Counted from the first letter of the stretch, positions 7,441 through 16,927 are shown. The stretch is 64,000 nt of DNA from Pseudoflavonifractor sp. An44 (GCF_002161675.1 NZ_NFIH01000012.1:1-64000); one strand, 5' to 3'. Program-made: numbers and translations. Notes: generated from the letters alone by a model not told the origin.

Positions 7441-9513
7441 TTATCCCAAATCGTGGCGGAGCTGGCGCATCATGCCCGCCTGCTCCAAGTCCACCTTCTC
7501 CCGGGGGCGGCACAGCCGCACCGTGGCCTGCTGGTTTTGCACCGCCACCTGGATGAGCCCCCGCTCATCCATCACGTGCAGGCACACCAGGGCCTTGCCG
7601 TAGGAGCGGTGGCCGGAAAAGCTGCGGGTGACTTGGCGCAGCAGCTGGTCCATGGGGGCCTGGGCGGGCCCGGCGGCGCACAGCTGCTCCAAATACCGCC
7701 ACAGGTGGGCAAAGTCCCGGCGCTGGGGGAGCATCAGAGACGCCTCCCAGGGGGACAGGGTCTCCCCGGCCTGGAGCCGACGGAACAGGGAGCGCTCCAG
7801 CTGGGAGCGGGTGGGGGCGGGGCGCAGGTCGCACAGCTGCAATTGCACCGTGCGGTTGCCCCGGAACTGATTGATCTGTAACGTAAAGGCAATATCCAGC
7901 CGCTGGCCGTTTTCAATGCCGCAGGCGGCGGTGTTGGCGGAAAAGAAGATGGCGTCCATGGCCACCCCGTCCCGGCGCAGCCTCAATTTCAGGTGGCGGC
8001 CGCCCCCCACATCCGTGTGGGAGAGTACACACACCGAGCGCAGCAGAAACACCGGCTTGGGGTTGCCCGAGCCGAAGGGCTCCAGCAGGGACAGAGACTC
8101 TACGTCCTGGGTGGACAGCAGGGAACAGTGGGGAATCTCACAGTCCACGTCCAGGGAGGACTCCATGGGCTGGTGTCCGGCAAACTCCTCCACCAGCTGA
8201 CACAGGGCAGCGCGGAAGGCGGGGATGTTGTTCCGCCGGATGGAAAAGCCCGCGGCCAACTCGTGGCCGCCGTAGCTGTCCAGCAGAGGGGCGCAGCGCT
8301 CCAGAGCGCCGAACAGGTTGAAGCCGCCGAAGGAGCGGCAGGAGCCCTTGCCCTTGTCCCCGTCCAGGCTGATCATAAAGGCGGGGCAGGCGTATTTCTC
8401 CGCCAGCCGGGAGGCCACAATGCCGATGACCCCCTGGTGCCAGCCCTCCCCCGCCAGCACAATCACCGGGGCGGACAGGGCTGGGGTGTGGGTCAGCAGC
8501 TGGTCGCAGTGCTGGAAAATCTCCAATTCAATGGCCTGACGCAGGCGGTTGAGCTGGCACAGCTCCTGGGCCAGCTCCTGCCCCCGCTGGGGGTCCTGGG
8601 TGAGCAGCAGCTCCAGGGCGGTGCCCGCCTGCTCCATGCGCCCGGCGGCGTTGATGCGGGGGGCCAGGCCATAGCCGATGGTGACGGTGGTGGGCACCTG
8701 TCCCCGGGGGCAGCCCGCCTCCCGCAGCAGGGCCTGGAGGCCGGGGCGGGAGCAGTCGGCCAGCCGTTCCAGCCCCAAATGGACCAGGGCCCGGTTTTCT
8801 CCTTGCAGGAGCATCACGTCCGCCACTGTGCCGATGGCGGCCAGCTCCCCGTAGTCCAGCAGCACCTGGGGGCGCTGGGCCGGGGCGGTGAGGGCCAGGG
8901 CCAGCTTTAACGCCACCCCCACACCCGCCAGATCGGGGAAGGGGTAGGAGCAGTCGGGGCGGCGGGGGTCCACCACCGCCACGGCCTGGGGCAGGACCTC
9001 TTTGCACTGGTGGTGGTCGGTGATGACCACGTCCACCCCCAGGGCCCGGGCGTACTCCACCTCCTGGGCGGCGGTGATGCCGCAGTCCACCGTGACAATC
9101 AAGGTGACCCCCTGGCGGGCCAGGGCGTCAATGGCGTGGTTGTTCAGGCCGTACCCCTCTTCGGTACGGTCTGGGATGTAGCTGACCACCTGGCCACCCA
9201 GCGTGCGGAGAAACTGAGTGAGCAGACAGGTGGCGGTGATGCCGTCCACGTCGTAGTCGCCGTAGACGGCGACGGTCTCTTGCTCCCGGATGGCCCGGGA
9301 AATGCGCTCCACGGCCTTCTCCATATCCCGCAGGAGAAAGGGGTCGTGGAGCAGGTTGGGGCCATGGGCCAAAAAGGCCGAGGCCGCTGGGGCGGTGTCC
9401 ACCCCCCGGGCACACAAAACGGCGGCGCACAAGGGGGGTAACCCTGCCCGTTCCAGCTCCGCCCTGGACCCGGCTGGGCCGCTGGGGCGGAGATTCCACC
9501 GATCATACTTCAT
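7441..9513 (-). CDS. recJ: single-stranded-DNA-specific exonuclease RecJ
   Basis: A 690-aa 5'-3' single-strand exonuclease of the DHH family used in recombination and mismatch repair. The N-terminal metal motif GDYDVDGIT is near residue 83 and the DHH motif (TDHHQCKE) near residue 166. DHHA1 (GEGWHQGVIGIVASR, then GGHELAAGFS) and an OB-like C-terminal part follow. RecJ from Firmicutes ranges from about 570 to 790 aa. The start ATG has AAGGAA about nine bases upstream. It is divergent from lexA, with 178 bases between the two starts. Confidence 0.96.
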   Translation of the reverse strand: MKYDRWNLRPSGPAGSRAELERAGLPPLCAAVLCARGVDTAPAASAFLAHGPNLLHDPFLLRDMEKAVERISRAIREQETVAVYGDYDVDGITATCLLTQFLRTLGGQVVSYIPDRTEEGYGLNNHAIDALARQGVTLIVTVDCGITAAQEVEYARALGVDVVITDHHQCKEVLPQAVAVVDPRRPDCSYPFPDLAGVGVALKLALALTAPAQRPQVLLDYGELAAIGTVADVMLLQGENRALVHLGLERLADCSRPGLQALLREAGCPRGQVPTTVTIGYGLAPRINAAGRMEQAGTALELLLTQDPQRGQELAQELCQLNRLRQAIELEIFQHCDQLLTHTPALSAPVIVLAGEGWHQGVIGIVASRLAEKYACPAFMISLDGDKGKGSCRSFGGFNLFGALERCAPLLDSYGGHELAAGFSIRRNNIPAFRAALCQLVEEFAGHQPMESSLDVDCEIPHCSLLSTQDVESLSLLEPFGSGNPKPVFLLRSVCVLSHTDVGGGRHLKLRLRRDGVAMDAIFFSANTAACGIENGQRLDIAFTLQINQFRGNRTVQLQLCDLRPAPTRSQLERSLFRRLQAGETLSPWEASLMLPQRRDFAHLWRYLEQLCAAGPAQAPMDQLLRQVTRSFSGHRSYGKALVCLHVMDERGLIQVAVQNQQATVRLCRPREKVDLEQAGMMRQLRHDLG

Positions 9514-9611
9514 AGGGTCCCATTCCTTAAGAAAAATTATCTTTTATTATAGCAAAACATCCGGCTTATTTCAACCGCTCCCGGGGGAAATCCCTGGAAA
9601 CCGGACGAAAT

Positions 9612-9651
9612 GGAACAAATGTTTGACATCGTGGCGGGGACATGGTACAAT
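9612..9651 (+). promoter_or_regulatory. lexA promoter with overlapping SOS (LexA) box
   Basis: GGAACAAATGTTTG (9612-9625) matches the core of the Bacillus-type SOS box GAACRNRYGTTY. It overlaps a -35 TTGACA (9623-9628), which is 17 bases from a -10 TACAAT (9646-9651). LexA bound here would block its own promoter, the usual autoregulation. The promoter reads towards lexA at 9692. Confidence 0.88.
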
Positions 9652-9691
9652 GAAAAAAATAACGGAATCAGCGAGAAAGGGGCGGGGCCAT

Positions 9692-10291
9692 ATGAGTAAA
9701 TTGACCCACAAGCAGCAGGAGATTTACGACTACATTTTGTCCTTCGCCCAGGAGAACGGATACCCTCCCTCGGTGCGGGAGATTGCCCAGCATGTGGGGC
9801 TCAAATCCCCCTCCACGGTACACTTTCACCTGAAGGGCCTGCGGGAGGCGGGGCTCATCAGCCAGGCGGAGGGGAAGACCCGGGCCATCACCATCACCGA
9901 CGGCTGCCACAACCGCCGGGACCAGGTGCCTCTGGTGGGCTCGGTGGCTGCCGGCAGCCCCATTCTGGCCGAGGAGTGCATTGAGGACTACCTGACCTTT
10001 GACACCGGGGGCCGGGTGGGGGAACACTTTGCCCTGCGGGTGCGGGGGGAGTCCATGATCGAGGCGGGGATTCTCCCTGGCGATCTGGTGGTGGTGCACC
10101 AGCAGCCGGAGGTGAACCCCGGGGACATTGTGGTGGCGCTCTTTGAGGACGAGGCCACGGTAAAGACCTTCCGCCGGGAAAATGGCCACGTGTGGCTGTA
10201 CCCGGAGAACTCCAGCGGGGAGTACCAGCCCATTGACGGGGAAGGGTGCTCCATTCTGGGCCGGGTGGTGGCGGTAGTGCGCCGCTATTAA
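9692..10291 (+). CDS. lexA: SOS repressor LexA
   Basis: A 199-aa LexA, the usual length. The winged-helix DNA-binding part is at residues 1-65 (EIYDYILSF, GYPPSVREIA, KSPSTVHFHL). The autocleavage site Ala-Gly is in GSVAAGSP (about residue 86), the catalytic serine in GESMIEAG and the lysine in EATVKTFRR. It represses DNA-damage genes until RecA filaments trigger self-cleavage. The ATG at 9692 follows GGGGCGGGG. An in-frame upstream extension has no ribosome site and would run across the promoter. The stop codon merges with the left arm of a MITE-like repeat. Confidence 0.97.
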   Translation: MSKLTHKQQEIYDYILSFAQENGYPPSVREIAQHVGLKSPSTVHFHLKGLREAGLISQAEGKTRAITITDGCHNRRDQVPLVGSVAAGSPILAEECIEDYLTFDTGGRVGEHFALRVRGESMIEAGILPGDLVVVHQQPEVNPGDIVVALFEDEATVKTFRRENGHVWLYPENSSGEYQPIDGEGCSILGRVVAVVRRY

Positions 10292-10528
10292 ATGAATAAT
10301 GAAAAATGAAGAATGCAGGCATTCCAGGCTGGTTGTTCCTCCCGAGGCATTGGGTGGACATCGGTAGAAGTGGTAGGGGCCGGGCTTGCCCGGCCCGCCG
10401 ATTCCTTGGCGTTGCCCTGAGAAATTCGGGAGGGGCAAGCCCCTCCCCTACGCCCAATAAATCCAAATCCGTGCCGCCCCAGCGGCACACCATAATTATT
10501 CATTATTCACTATTCATTCTTCATTCCA
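10290..10528 (-). mobile_element. MITE-like repeat, copy 2
   Basis: This is nearly the reverse complement of the repeat at 4814-5057: the same ATGAATAATGAA arms, the CGGCAC/GTGCCG motif, and the two GC-rich palindromes GGCCGGGCTTGCCCGGCC and GGGAGGGGCAAGCCCCTCCC. It begins exactly at the lexA stop codon. Confidence 0.75.
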
Positions 10529-10550
10529 TAGTTGTCCACGAACCAGTCCC

Positions 10551-10582
10551 GAAAGCCCCTTCAAAAGGGGCTTTCTTTTTTT
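10551..10582 (+). terminator. intrinsic terminator upstream of proB
   Basis: An 11-bp stem GAAAGCCCCTT / AAGGGGCTTTC is followed by seven T residues. It ends rightward transcription from lexA through the repeat, before the proBA operon. Confidence 0.8.
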
Positions 10583-10637
10583 CTCCCCCCGTGGTATGAT
10601 AACTCCAATCTAACACACTAAAGCGAGAGGACATGTT

Positions 10638-11417
10638 ATGAGAATTGTGGTGAAAATCGGCACTTCCACCCTGGCACACCCCACGGGTTTGTTGAACATC
10701 CGCCATGTGGAGCAGCTGGTGAAGGTGCTGTCTGACTTGAAGAATGCAGGACACGAGACCATTTTGGTCTCCTCCGGCGCCATCGGCATGGGGGTGGGCA
10801 AGCTCAACCTGCCCGGCAAGCCCCAGGATATGCCCACCAAGCAGGCCGCCGCGGCGGTGGGCCAGTGTGAGCTGATGTACACCTACGACCGGCTTTTTGC
10901 CATGTACAACCACACCGTGGCCCAAATCCTCCTCACCGGGGAGGACATCGACCACCCGGACCGACGTGAGAACTTCCAGAATACCCTGGAGCGGCTGCTG
11001 GAGCTGGGGGTGCTCCCCGTCATCAATGAAAACGACACCGTAGCCACCGCCGAGATCAAGGTGGGGGACAACGACACCTTGGGGGCGGTGGTGGCCTGCT
11101 GCATCCATGCGGACGTGCTGGTGCTGCTCAGTGATATCCAAGGGCTGTACACCGCCGACCCCCACAAAGACCCCAATGCCCAACTCATCGACCGAGTGGA
11201 CCATATTTCCCCGGAAATACTGGCCCTGGCCGGAGGAGCGGGCACCACCCTGGGCACCGGCGGCATGGCCACCAAGCTGCGGGCGGCCCAGATGGTCATG
11301 GAGCAGGGCTGCGACATGGTCATCTCCCACGGCGAGCACCCGGAGCTGCTGTATGATCTGGCGGAGGGGAAGCCGGTGGGCACCCGATTCTGTGCCAAAA
11401 AGGAGGAACACGTATGA
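10638..11417 (+). CDS. proB: glutamate 5-kinase
   Basis: A 259-aa amino-acid kinase making gamma-glutamyl phosphate, the first step of proline synthesis. Motifs seen are VVKIGTSTL at the N-terminus, [20 protein letters not shown]-type VGDNDTLGA, and GTGGMATK. It lacks the C-terminal PUA domain of the 370-aa E. coli enzyme, as many Firmicutes forms do. The ATG follows AGAGGA. Its stop overlaps the proA start by four bases (ATGA), implying translational coupling. Confidence 0.96.
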   Translation: MRIVVKIGTSTLAHPTGLLNIRHVEQLVKVLSDLKNAGHETILVSSGAIGMGVGKLNLPGKPQDMPTKQAAAAVGQCELMYTYDRLFAMYNHTVAQILLTGEDIDHPDRRENFQNTLERLLELGVLPVINENDTVATAEIKVGDNDTLGAVVACCIHADVLVLLSDIQGLYTADPHKDPNAQLIDRVDHISPEILALAGGAGTTLGTGGMATKLRAAQMVMEQGCDMVISHGEHPELLYDLAEGKPVGTRFCAKKEEHV

Positions 11418-12661
11418 CCACCCAGGAACTGCTGCGCCGCGCCAAGGCGGCCAAAAAACAGGTGGCAGCGGCCACCACGGAGGAGAAAAATCAGGCTCTG
11501 CTGTGTATGGCAGACCAGCTGGAGGCCCATGAGGCGGACATTCTGGCCGCCAACGCCCAGGACATGGAGCGGGCCAAGGGCACCATCGCCCCGGTGATGC
11601 TGGACCGCCTCCTCCTCACCCCCCAGCGCATTCAGGACATGGCCACAGGCATGCGGGAAGTGGCCCAGCTGCCCGACCCGGTGGGTCAGGTGCTGCGCCG
11701 GGAAGAGCGGCCCAACGGCCTGGTCATTGAAAAGACCGCCAGCCCCATGGGGGTCATCGCCATCATCTATGAGAGCCGCCCCAACGTCACCTCGGACGCC
11801 GCCGCCCTGGCCCTCAAGGCCGGGTCCGCCTGCGTGCTGCGCTGCGGCAAGGAGGCCCACCAGTCCGCCGCCGCCATTGTCTCGGCCCTGCAAGCTGGCC
11901 TGGAGCAGGCTGGGCTGCCGGGAGACAGCGTGGTGCTGGTGGAGGACACCACCCGGGCCTCGTCCACGGAACTGATGCAGGCCAACGGCCTGGTGGACCT
12001 GCTCATTCCCCGGGGCGGAGCGGGGCTCATTCGGGCCTGTGTGGAGCAGGCCACCGTCCCCGTCATCCAGACGGGCACCGGCATCTGCCATGTGTATGTG
12101 GACCAAGCGGCGGATTTGAATATGGCCCTGGACATTTTGGAGAATGCCAAGTGCTCCCGGCCCTCCGTGTGCAACGCCTGTGAGGTGTGCCTGGTGCACG
12201 TCGCTGTGGCCGAGCAGTTCCTGCCCATGGTCTATGCCAGACTGGTAAAAGGGCGGCAGGCCAACCCGGTGCAGCTGCGGCTGGACCCTCGGGCCGCCGC
12301 CATCATCCCCGGCACCCCGGCGGGAGACCAGGACTTCGACACGGAGTTTTTGGACTACATCCTGGCGGTGGGGGTGGTGGACAGCGTAAGCGAGGCCATC
12401 GACCACATCAACGCCCATTCCACCGGCCACAGCGAGGCCATCATCACCGCCGACGAGGCCGCCGCCCGGGCCTTCACCACCCAGGTGGACAGCTCCTCGG
12501 TGTACTGGAACGCCTCCACCCGATTCACCGATGGGGGCCAGTTCGGCCTGGGCTGTGAGATGGGCATCTCCACCCAGCGCCTCCACGCCCGTGGCCCCAT
12601 GGGCCTGGGCGAGCTGTGCACCTATAAGTACATCGTCCGGGGAGACGGACAGACTAGGTGA
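11414..12661 (+). CDS. proA: gamma-glutamyl phosphate reductase
   Basis: A 415-aa NADPH-dependent reductase giving glutamate-5-semialdehyde for proline synthesis. It has the aldehyde-dehydrogenase-like fold: substrate block [27 protein letters not shown], and the catalytic-cysteine region [11 protein letters not shown] (about residue 255). The C-terminal part has GCEMGISTQ and [10 protein letters not shown], which are typical of ProA. It is coupled to proB. The stop codon lies at the first bases of a degenerate MITE-like repeat. Confidence 0.97.
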   Translation: MTTQELLRRAKAAKKQVAAATTEEKNQALLCMADQLEAHEADILAANAQDMERAKGTIAPVMLDRLLLTPQRIQDMATGMREVAQLPDPVGQVLRREERPNGLVIEKTASPMGVIAIIYESRPNVTSDAAALALKAGSACVLRCGKEAHQSAAAIVSALQAGLEQAGLPGDSVVLVEDTTRASSTELMQANGLVDLLIPRGGAGLIRACVEQATVPVIQTGTGICHVYVDQAADLNMALDILENAKCSRPSVCNACEVCLVHVAVAEQFLPMVYARLVKGRQANPVQLRLDPRAAAIIPGTPAGDQDFDTEFLDYILAVGVVDSVSEAIDHINAHSTGHSEAIITADEAAARAFTTQVDSSSVYWNASTRFTDGGQFGLGCEMGISTQRLHARGPMGLGELCTYKYIVRGDGQTR

Positions 12662-12785
12662 ATGAAGAATGATAAATGAAAAATGAAGAATGAAGAATGC
12701 AGGCCCTCCGGTCTCCACCCCAAATTGAAATCCGTGCCGCAGGCACACCATACTTCTTCACGATTCATTCTTCGTTATTCACTTG
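12659..12785 (+). mobile_element. MITE-like repeat, short internal-deletion copy (copy 3)
   Basis: AT-rich arms (ATGAAGAATGATAAATG on the left, ATTCATTCTTCGTTATTCAC on the right) and the CGTGCCG..GGCACACC motif match copies 1 and 2. The GC-rich double palindrome is missing. It abuts the proA stop codon. Confidence 0.65.
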
Positions 12786-12792
12786 AACATGA

Positions 12793-12826
12793 AAAAAGGA
12801 TGCTCGCCAAAACGAGCATCCTTTTT
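12793..12826. terminator. bidirectional terminator between proA and a lipoprotein gene
   Basis: A 14-bp stem AAAAAGGATGCTCG / CGAGCATCCTTTTT with a 6-base loop is flanked by A and T runs on both sides. It serves convergent proA (plus) and the lipoprotein gene (minus). Confidence 0.85.
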
Positions 12827-12834
12827 GTCTGTTC

Positions 12835-13308
12835 TCAGTTCCCCAGCTGGTCCACCACGCCGGGCAGCTTGGAGGGGTCGCCCACGGCCAGCAGCACCGT
12901 GTTGCCCTGGCGGCGAATCACGCCGCCCTCCAGGCGGGGTACAGCGGCGGGGGTGTAGTTCTTGGCGGTTTTCAGCTGGTGGTCCAGCCGTTTCTCACAG
13001 GCGGTCTCGGCGGTTTTGGCGGCCTCTTCGTCGGTGAGGACCAGGATGGTCAGCTCGTCGGCGCTCACCGAGGTGTTGGAGGCCAGGTAGCTCACGCCGT
13101 CCTGAATGGTGTCCCGGTCAATGTCGTAGAGCATGGCCACGGTGTCCAGGTCGATCTGGCCCATCTCACCGTCAAACACCCCGGCGTCCAGCAGCACCTG
13201 GGCGTCGTCCACGGTGTAACCGGAGGAGGTTTTGGGGGCGCTGTTGGAGCAACCCACCAGGCTGACCGCCAGCAGGGCGGCGAACAATACGGCCAATTTC
13301 TTTCTCAT
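12835..13308 (-). CDS. DUF4358-type lipoprotein
   Basis: A 157-aa predicted lipoprotein with a short positive N-terminus, a hydrophobic core and lipobox LVGC (Cys about residue 20). The mature part has the look of DUF4358 proteins: SADELTILV around residue 84, a helix rich in A/K/E, then QGNTVLLAVGD near the C-terminus. The function is unknown. It sits immediately after a SGNH-hydrolase lipoprotein gene on the same strand, a pairing I recall near O-acetyltransferase systems in Clostridia. No MBOAT acyltransferase gene is present in this window. Confidence 0.75.
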   Translation of the reverse strand: MRKKLAVLFAALLAVSLVGCSNSAPKTSSGYTVDDAQVLLDAGVFDGEMGQIDLDTVAMLYDIDRDTIQDGVSYLASNTSVSADELTILVLTDEEAAKTAETACEKRLDHQLKTAKNYTPAAVPRLEGGVIRRQGNTVLLAVGDPSKLPGVVDQLGN

Positions 13309-13341
13309 AATGGATGCACTTCCTCTGATGGTTTTTGGGGG

Positions 13342-14085
13342 TTACTTCCGGCTGGCGTCAAAGCTCTGGAAGCTCAAGGTGTGGCTGGCCATGTAGTCCA
13401 CCCAGCGGCGGTAGGCGCTGGGGACAAAGTGGACGCCGTCGGAGGCCAGGTCTGCGGGCAGGGAGCCGTTTTGGTCCCGGTACACGGAGGCGGTGTCGAT
13501 GAGCGCCACCTTGTACTGGGCCGCCAGCTCTTTGATGATCTGGTTAAAGGTTGCCGCGTTGGTGTTGTTCAGAGAGGGGTCCAGCTTGTTTTTCTGGGCC
13601 ACCTCTTCATTCACCGGGGGCAGGGTCTGGAGGTAGATGACGGCATTGGGCTGAATCTCATTGACCCGCTGCAACAGCTTGGACAGCCCCGAGCGGAAGC
13701 TGGCCGCGGGATAACCCAGCTCATTGATGCCCATCATGATGTATACGCTCTGGTACTGCTTTCGGGCCAGAGCCTCCAAAATGGTGTATTTCTGGCCGTC
13801 AATGGTCACCACTTTGTAGTCTTCATCGTCCACCCGGAACACGTTCATTCCGCGGGAGTAGAAGAAATCGCCGTATTTCAGGCCGCTGTAGGCCTGGAGA
13901 CCCTCGGTGCGGGAGTCACCCAGGAAGGCGGCGGTGATGGCCGCCGGGCGTTGGGTCTGGACCGCCGTGCTGGCGGTGGGGGCTTCCGTATGCTCTGCAG
14001 TGGAACGGCCACAGCCGGACAGCAGAGAGATCAGACAGACGGTCGCCAATATATAATAAAATCCACAGTTTTTCTTTCTCATCAT
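13342..14085 (-). CDS. SGNH/GDSL-type hydrolase lipoprotein
   Basis: A 247-aa exported hydrolase-like protein. The signal sequence ends in a lipobox-like LLSGC (about residue 25), followed by a Thr/Ala/Pro-rich linker. The SGNH blocks are FLGDSRTEG (nucleophile Ser about residue 57), MMGINELG (block III) and the C-terminal DGVHF with Asp/His. These suggest an esterase or acyltransferase acting on surface polysaccharide. Substrate unknown. It is likely co-transcribed with the downstream DUF4358 lipoprotein (33 bases apart). Confidence 0.82.
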   Translation of the reverse strand: MMRKKNCGFYYILATVCLISLLSGCGRSTAEHTEAPTASTAVQTQRPAAITAAFLGDSRTEGLQAYSGLKYGDFFYSRGMNVFRVDDEDYKVVTIDGQKYTILEALARKQYQSVYIMMGINELGYPAASFRSGLSKLLQRVNEIQPNAVIYLQTLPPVNEEVAQKNKLDPSLNNTNAATFNQIIKELAAQYKVALIDTASVYRDQNGSLPADLASDGVHFVPSAYRRWVDYMASHTLSFQSFDASRK

Positions 14086-14219
14086 CCGAGATCTCCTTGT
14101 TTTCCGCTAAGCTCAACTCATGATATCACGGGGGTACAGGGGGGTCAACTACAAAGCGGTAACAAAGTATTATGAGAGTTTTAAGTTTGGCAAAAATATG
14201 TCAAAGATGTGGGGTTCGG

Positions 14220-14909
14220 TCATTCCAAAATGTGGATGATATCGTCGTAGGAGGCGGCGGTGTAGGTGGGCCGGGCGGGTCCGGTGAGGGGCTGGTTCTG
14301 GGGGTTATACCAGATGGTGTCGATACCGGAGCGATTGCCCCCTAAAATGTCGCTGCCCAGGCCGTCCCCCACCATGACTACGGTGGAGCGGTCGGTGATG
14401 TGCAGGGCGTCGCACACCTTATCAAAGAAGCCGGGCATGGGCTTTTGCACCCCCAGCTCCATGGAGATGAACAGATTGGGGATGAGGGTATTGAGGTGGG
14501 TGCCCTCATAGCGGCCCCGCTGGGCCGCCGGCATACCGTTGGTGGCAATGGCCAGAGTGAGACCCATGGCGTTGAGCTTCTCGCAGAACTCCCAGGCCCC
14601 GGGGAGCAGATAGGCCCCCTTGCCCACGGTGTTGATAAACTCCCAGTTCCAGGCCCGGGGGTCATGGTTCCCGCCCCGTACCCGCATGAAGGCGGCAAAC
14701 CGCTCCACCCCCAGAAAGTCCTGGTCGATCTCGCCCCGGGCGAAGGCGTCCCACAGGGCGTTGTTGATCTTCTGGTACAGGGCCTCCTCCTCGGGGCCGA
14801 AGTCGTAGCCCCGGCGGGTGAAGACCTCCCGCAGGGCCTCCTGCTCCGAGCGGTGGAAGTCCATCAGGGTCATATCGGCGTCCAACAGGACGGTTTGGTA
14901 GCGGCTCAT
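14220..14909 (-). CDS. HAD-superfamily hydrolase (YjjG-like nucleotidase)
   Basis: A 229-aa HAD phosphatase. Motif I is LLDADMTLMDF (nucleophile Asp near residue 10), motif II ATNG, motif III around GVQKPMPGFF, and motif IV VMVGDGLGSDILG. The helical cap between residues 15 and 85 and the size resemble YjjG-type non-canonical pyrimidine nucleotidases. The ATG at 14909 overlaps the stop of the upstream exporter gene (ATGA), so the two are translationally coupled. Confidence 0.85.
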   Translation of the reverse strand: MSRYQTVLLDADMTLMDFHRSEQEALREVFTRRGYDFGPEEEALYQKINNALWDAFARGEIDQDFLGVERFAAFMRVRGGNHDPRAWNWEFINTVGKGAYLLPGAWEFCEKLNAMGLTLAIATNGMPAAQRGRYEGTHLNTLIPNLFISMELGVQKPMPGFFDKVCDALHITDRSTVVMVGDGLGSDILGGNRSGIDTIWYNPQNQPLTGPARPTYTAASYDDIIHILE

Positions 14910-16144
14910 AGATGGGGTTTCTCCTTTCGGGTACAGTACATGCGCACGGCGGTGGACACCAGCAGGGTGCCCAGGGCGATGCAGCCGGAGATGCCGAAGG
15001 TGCGAATCATGGTCTCCAGAAACAGCTGGGATTCTCCCCGGATGCCGTAGTCCACCGCCTGATACACGGTGAAGCCGGGGACCAGGGGGAAGTAGGACAC
15101 CACCAGGTAGGAGATGGTGGGGCATTTGCGCAGCCGGGCCATGATCTCGGCGTAGATGGCCACCCCCACCGAGGCGGCCAGGTTGGAGATAAACACGTTG
15201 TTATCCGTCAGCCACATCACCGGCAGGTACACCGCCCACCCCAGAGCGCCGCCCAGGCAGCACAAAAAGGAGCCTATGCCCCGGACGTTGTAGAGTAGGC
15301 AGAAGCCCAGACACCCCATAAAGGCGAAGAAGCAGTACCCCAGGGGGGAGTAGACTGCCACAGCGGTGAGGGGGTTGGAGTTGGGGAAGAGGTTCTGACA
15401 CAGGGCCATGGCGGCGCCGGTGCCCAGGGCGATGGCCCCGGCGGTGAGCACCGCCCGGGTGAAGGTGGACAGGCCGGAGACAATGTCCCCGGTGAGCAGG
15501 TTGCTCATGAAGTTGGTGAACACCAGGCCGGGCACCAGCACCATGATGGAGCCCACCACGGCGGTGCCGGGGTTGATGGGCAGTCCCAGCCCCAGGGCCA
15601 CATACACCACCAGTGCCAGCACAAAGCCGCTGGCCATGGTGTTGATGAAGAAGTTGGAGCGGGTGCGGTTGAGGGCCAGCATACACATGCCGCACAGCAG
15701 GCCGGACAGGGCGGCCACCAGGGACTCCAGCCAGCCTCCCGAGAAGAACAGGGAGAAGAACAGAGAGCCCACAAAATAGCCCACCAGCTGGTAGTGGGCG
15801 GGGTAACGGCGGATGGAGGCAGCGGTCTGCCGCACCGCCAGCAGGAAGTCCTGGGGGTCCTGGGGCGGGTTGGCGCACAGGCGGCGGGACAGGGCGTTGT
15901 AGCGCTCAATGCCCTCGATGTCGGTGCCCGACACCGTGGCCTGGCGCATTCGGGTGTGGACCCGGCCCTCCGGGTCGGTGACCGAGACCATGAGACAGTT
16001 GGGAATGGCGAACACCTCACAGGTGAGGTGGTAGGCCCGGGCCAGACGGTGGAGGGTGTCCTCCACCCGGTAGATCTCTGCCCCCGAGTGGAGCAGTCCC
16101 AGGCCCAGCTCACACCAGCCTTCCAACAGTAATTCGTAATTCAT
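14906..16144 (-). CDS. ThrE/YjjP-type threonine/serine exporter
   Basis: A 412-aa membrane protein fusing the two ThrE halves: an N-terminal cytoplasmic domain (LLHSGAEIYRVEDT, FAIPNCLMVSVTD) plus five membrane spans (DUF1212 type), then a second five-span unit (DUF3815 type). In some species these are separate genes (YjjP and YjjB). The family exports small amino acids such as threonine and serine. The ATG at 16144 has AAAGGAG upstream. It is followed by the HAD gene with a 4-base overlap. Confidence 0.88.
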   Translation of the reverse strand: MNYELLLEGWCELGLGLLHSGAEIYRVEDTLHRLARAYHLTCEVFAIPNCLMVSVTDPEGRVHTRMRQATVSGTDIEGIERYNALSRRLCANPPQDPQDFLLAVRQTAASIRRYPAHYQLVGYFVGSLFFSLFFSGGWLESLVAALSGLLCGMCMLALNRTRSNFFINTMASGFVLALVVYVALGLGLPINPGTAVVGSIMVLVPGLVFTNFMSNLLTGDIVSGLSTFTRAVLTAGAIALGTGAAMALCQNLFPNSNPLTAVAVYSPLGYCFFAFMGCLGFCLLYNVRGIGSFLCCLGGALGWAVYLPVMWLTDNNVFISNLAASVGVAIYAEIMARLRKCPTISYLVVSYFPLVPGFTVYQAVDYGIRGESQLFLETMIRTFGISGCIALGTLLVSTAVRMYCTRKEKPHL

Positions 16145-16225
16145 TCTCCAGACTCCTTTCTGGAAACATAAGTGCCTGCATGAGTATACCATAGGATGTG
16201 TCAATTGCAAGGGATTTTACCGTGA

Positions 16226-16261
16226 AAAATCCGGCGGCTGCAACGTCCGTGCAGCCGCCGG
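16226..16261 (-). terminator. intrinsic terminator
   Basis: A 12-bp stem CCGGCGGCTGCA / TGCAGCCGCCGG (16231-16242 with 16250-16261) is followed on the minus strand by ATTTTTC. It terminates the lipoprotein gene at 16274. Confidence 0.85.
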
Positions 16262-16273
16262 GATTTGGTGAGA

Positions 16274-16927
16274 TCACTCCAAGGTGAGAGTGTCCAGCAT
16301 GGCCTTCTGAATGGCCTGATATTGGGGGGCGTTGGGGTCCTCCATGACGTAGGACTGCTCCACCAACAACGAGGAGTTGGGCCCCAGTTCCAGAATCCAG
16401 AACTGGCGGTAGATGCCGTCCTGGGGACTGACCACCAGGGTGTGGGCGGTGTAGGTTCCGCTGCCCACCTGGACCTGCTGGCCCAGGTCGGGAATCTCCT
16501 CCTGGAGGATCAGGCCCTGGCGGAGGGTGACGGCGTCCATGCCGTTGAGACGGTTTACCGACAGGTAGTTGCCCTCGCTGATCAGATAGGCGTCCCCGTT
16601 CTCCCAGCCCTGGCGGGTGAAGAGGTTGGGGTCATAGACGATGGAATAGCCCTGGAGGCTGTAATGGCGCAGCCCGTTGGCGGTGAGGACGGCGCCGTCG
16701 TACTCATAGGACAGGGGGGTCTCCACATCGGGCTGATAGGCGGGGATATCCCGGGACACATCGGGCAATGTGTCGGTCTCGTCGGAGTCGGGGGTACAGG
16801 TGCCCGTGAGAGACTGGCTGGAGGAGCCAATGGAGGCCGGGTCCGGGGAAGCAGCAGGGGCGGCAGTGCAGGCGGACAGCGCCATGCACATGAGCATGCA
16901 CAGGGTACACAGCAGGGTCCGACGCAT
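16274..16927 (-). CDS. lipoprotein of unknown function
   Basis: A 217-aa predicted lipoprotein with a signal peptide and lipobox LSAC (Cys about 20), then a Ser/Pro/Asp-rich low-complexity linker to about residue 70 and a compact domain. I do not recognise the family. The domain contains GYSIVYDPNLFTRQ and a C-terminal stretch MEDPNAPQYQAIQKAMLDTL, features I associate with small extracellular sensor or anchor lipoproteins. The start is well supported by GGAGGT eight bases upstream. Confidence 0.8.
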   Translation of the reverse strand: MRRTLLCTLCMLMCMALSACTAAPAASPDPASIGSSSQSLTGTCTPDSDETDTLPDVSRDIPAYQPDVETPLSYEYDGAVLTANGLRHYSLQGYSIVYDPNLFTRQGWENGDAYLISEGNYLSVNRLNGMDAVTLRQGLILQEEIPDLGQQVQVGSGTYTAHTLVVSPQDGIYRQFWILELGPNSSLLVEQSYVMEDPNAPQYQAIQKAMLDTLTLE

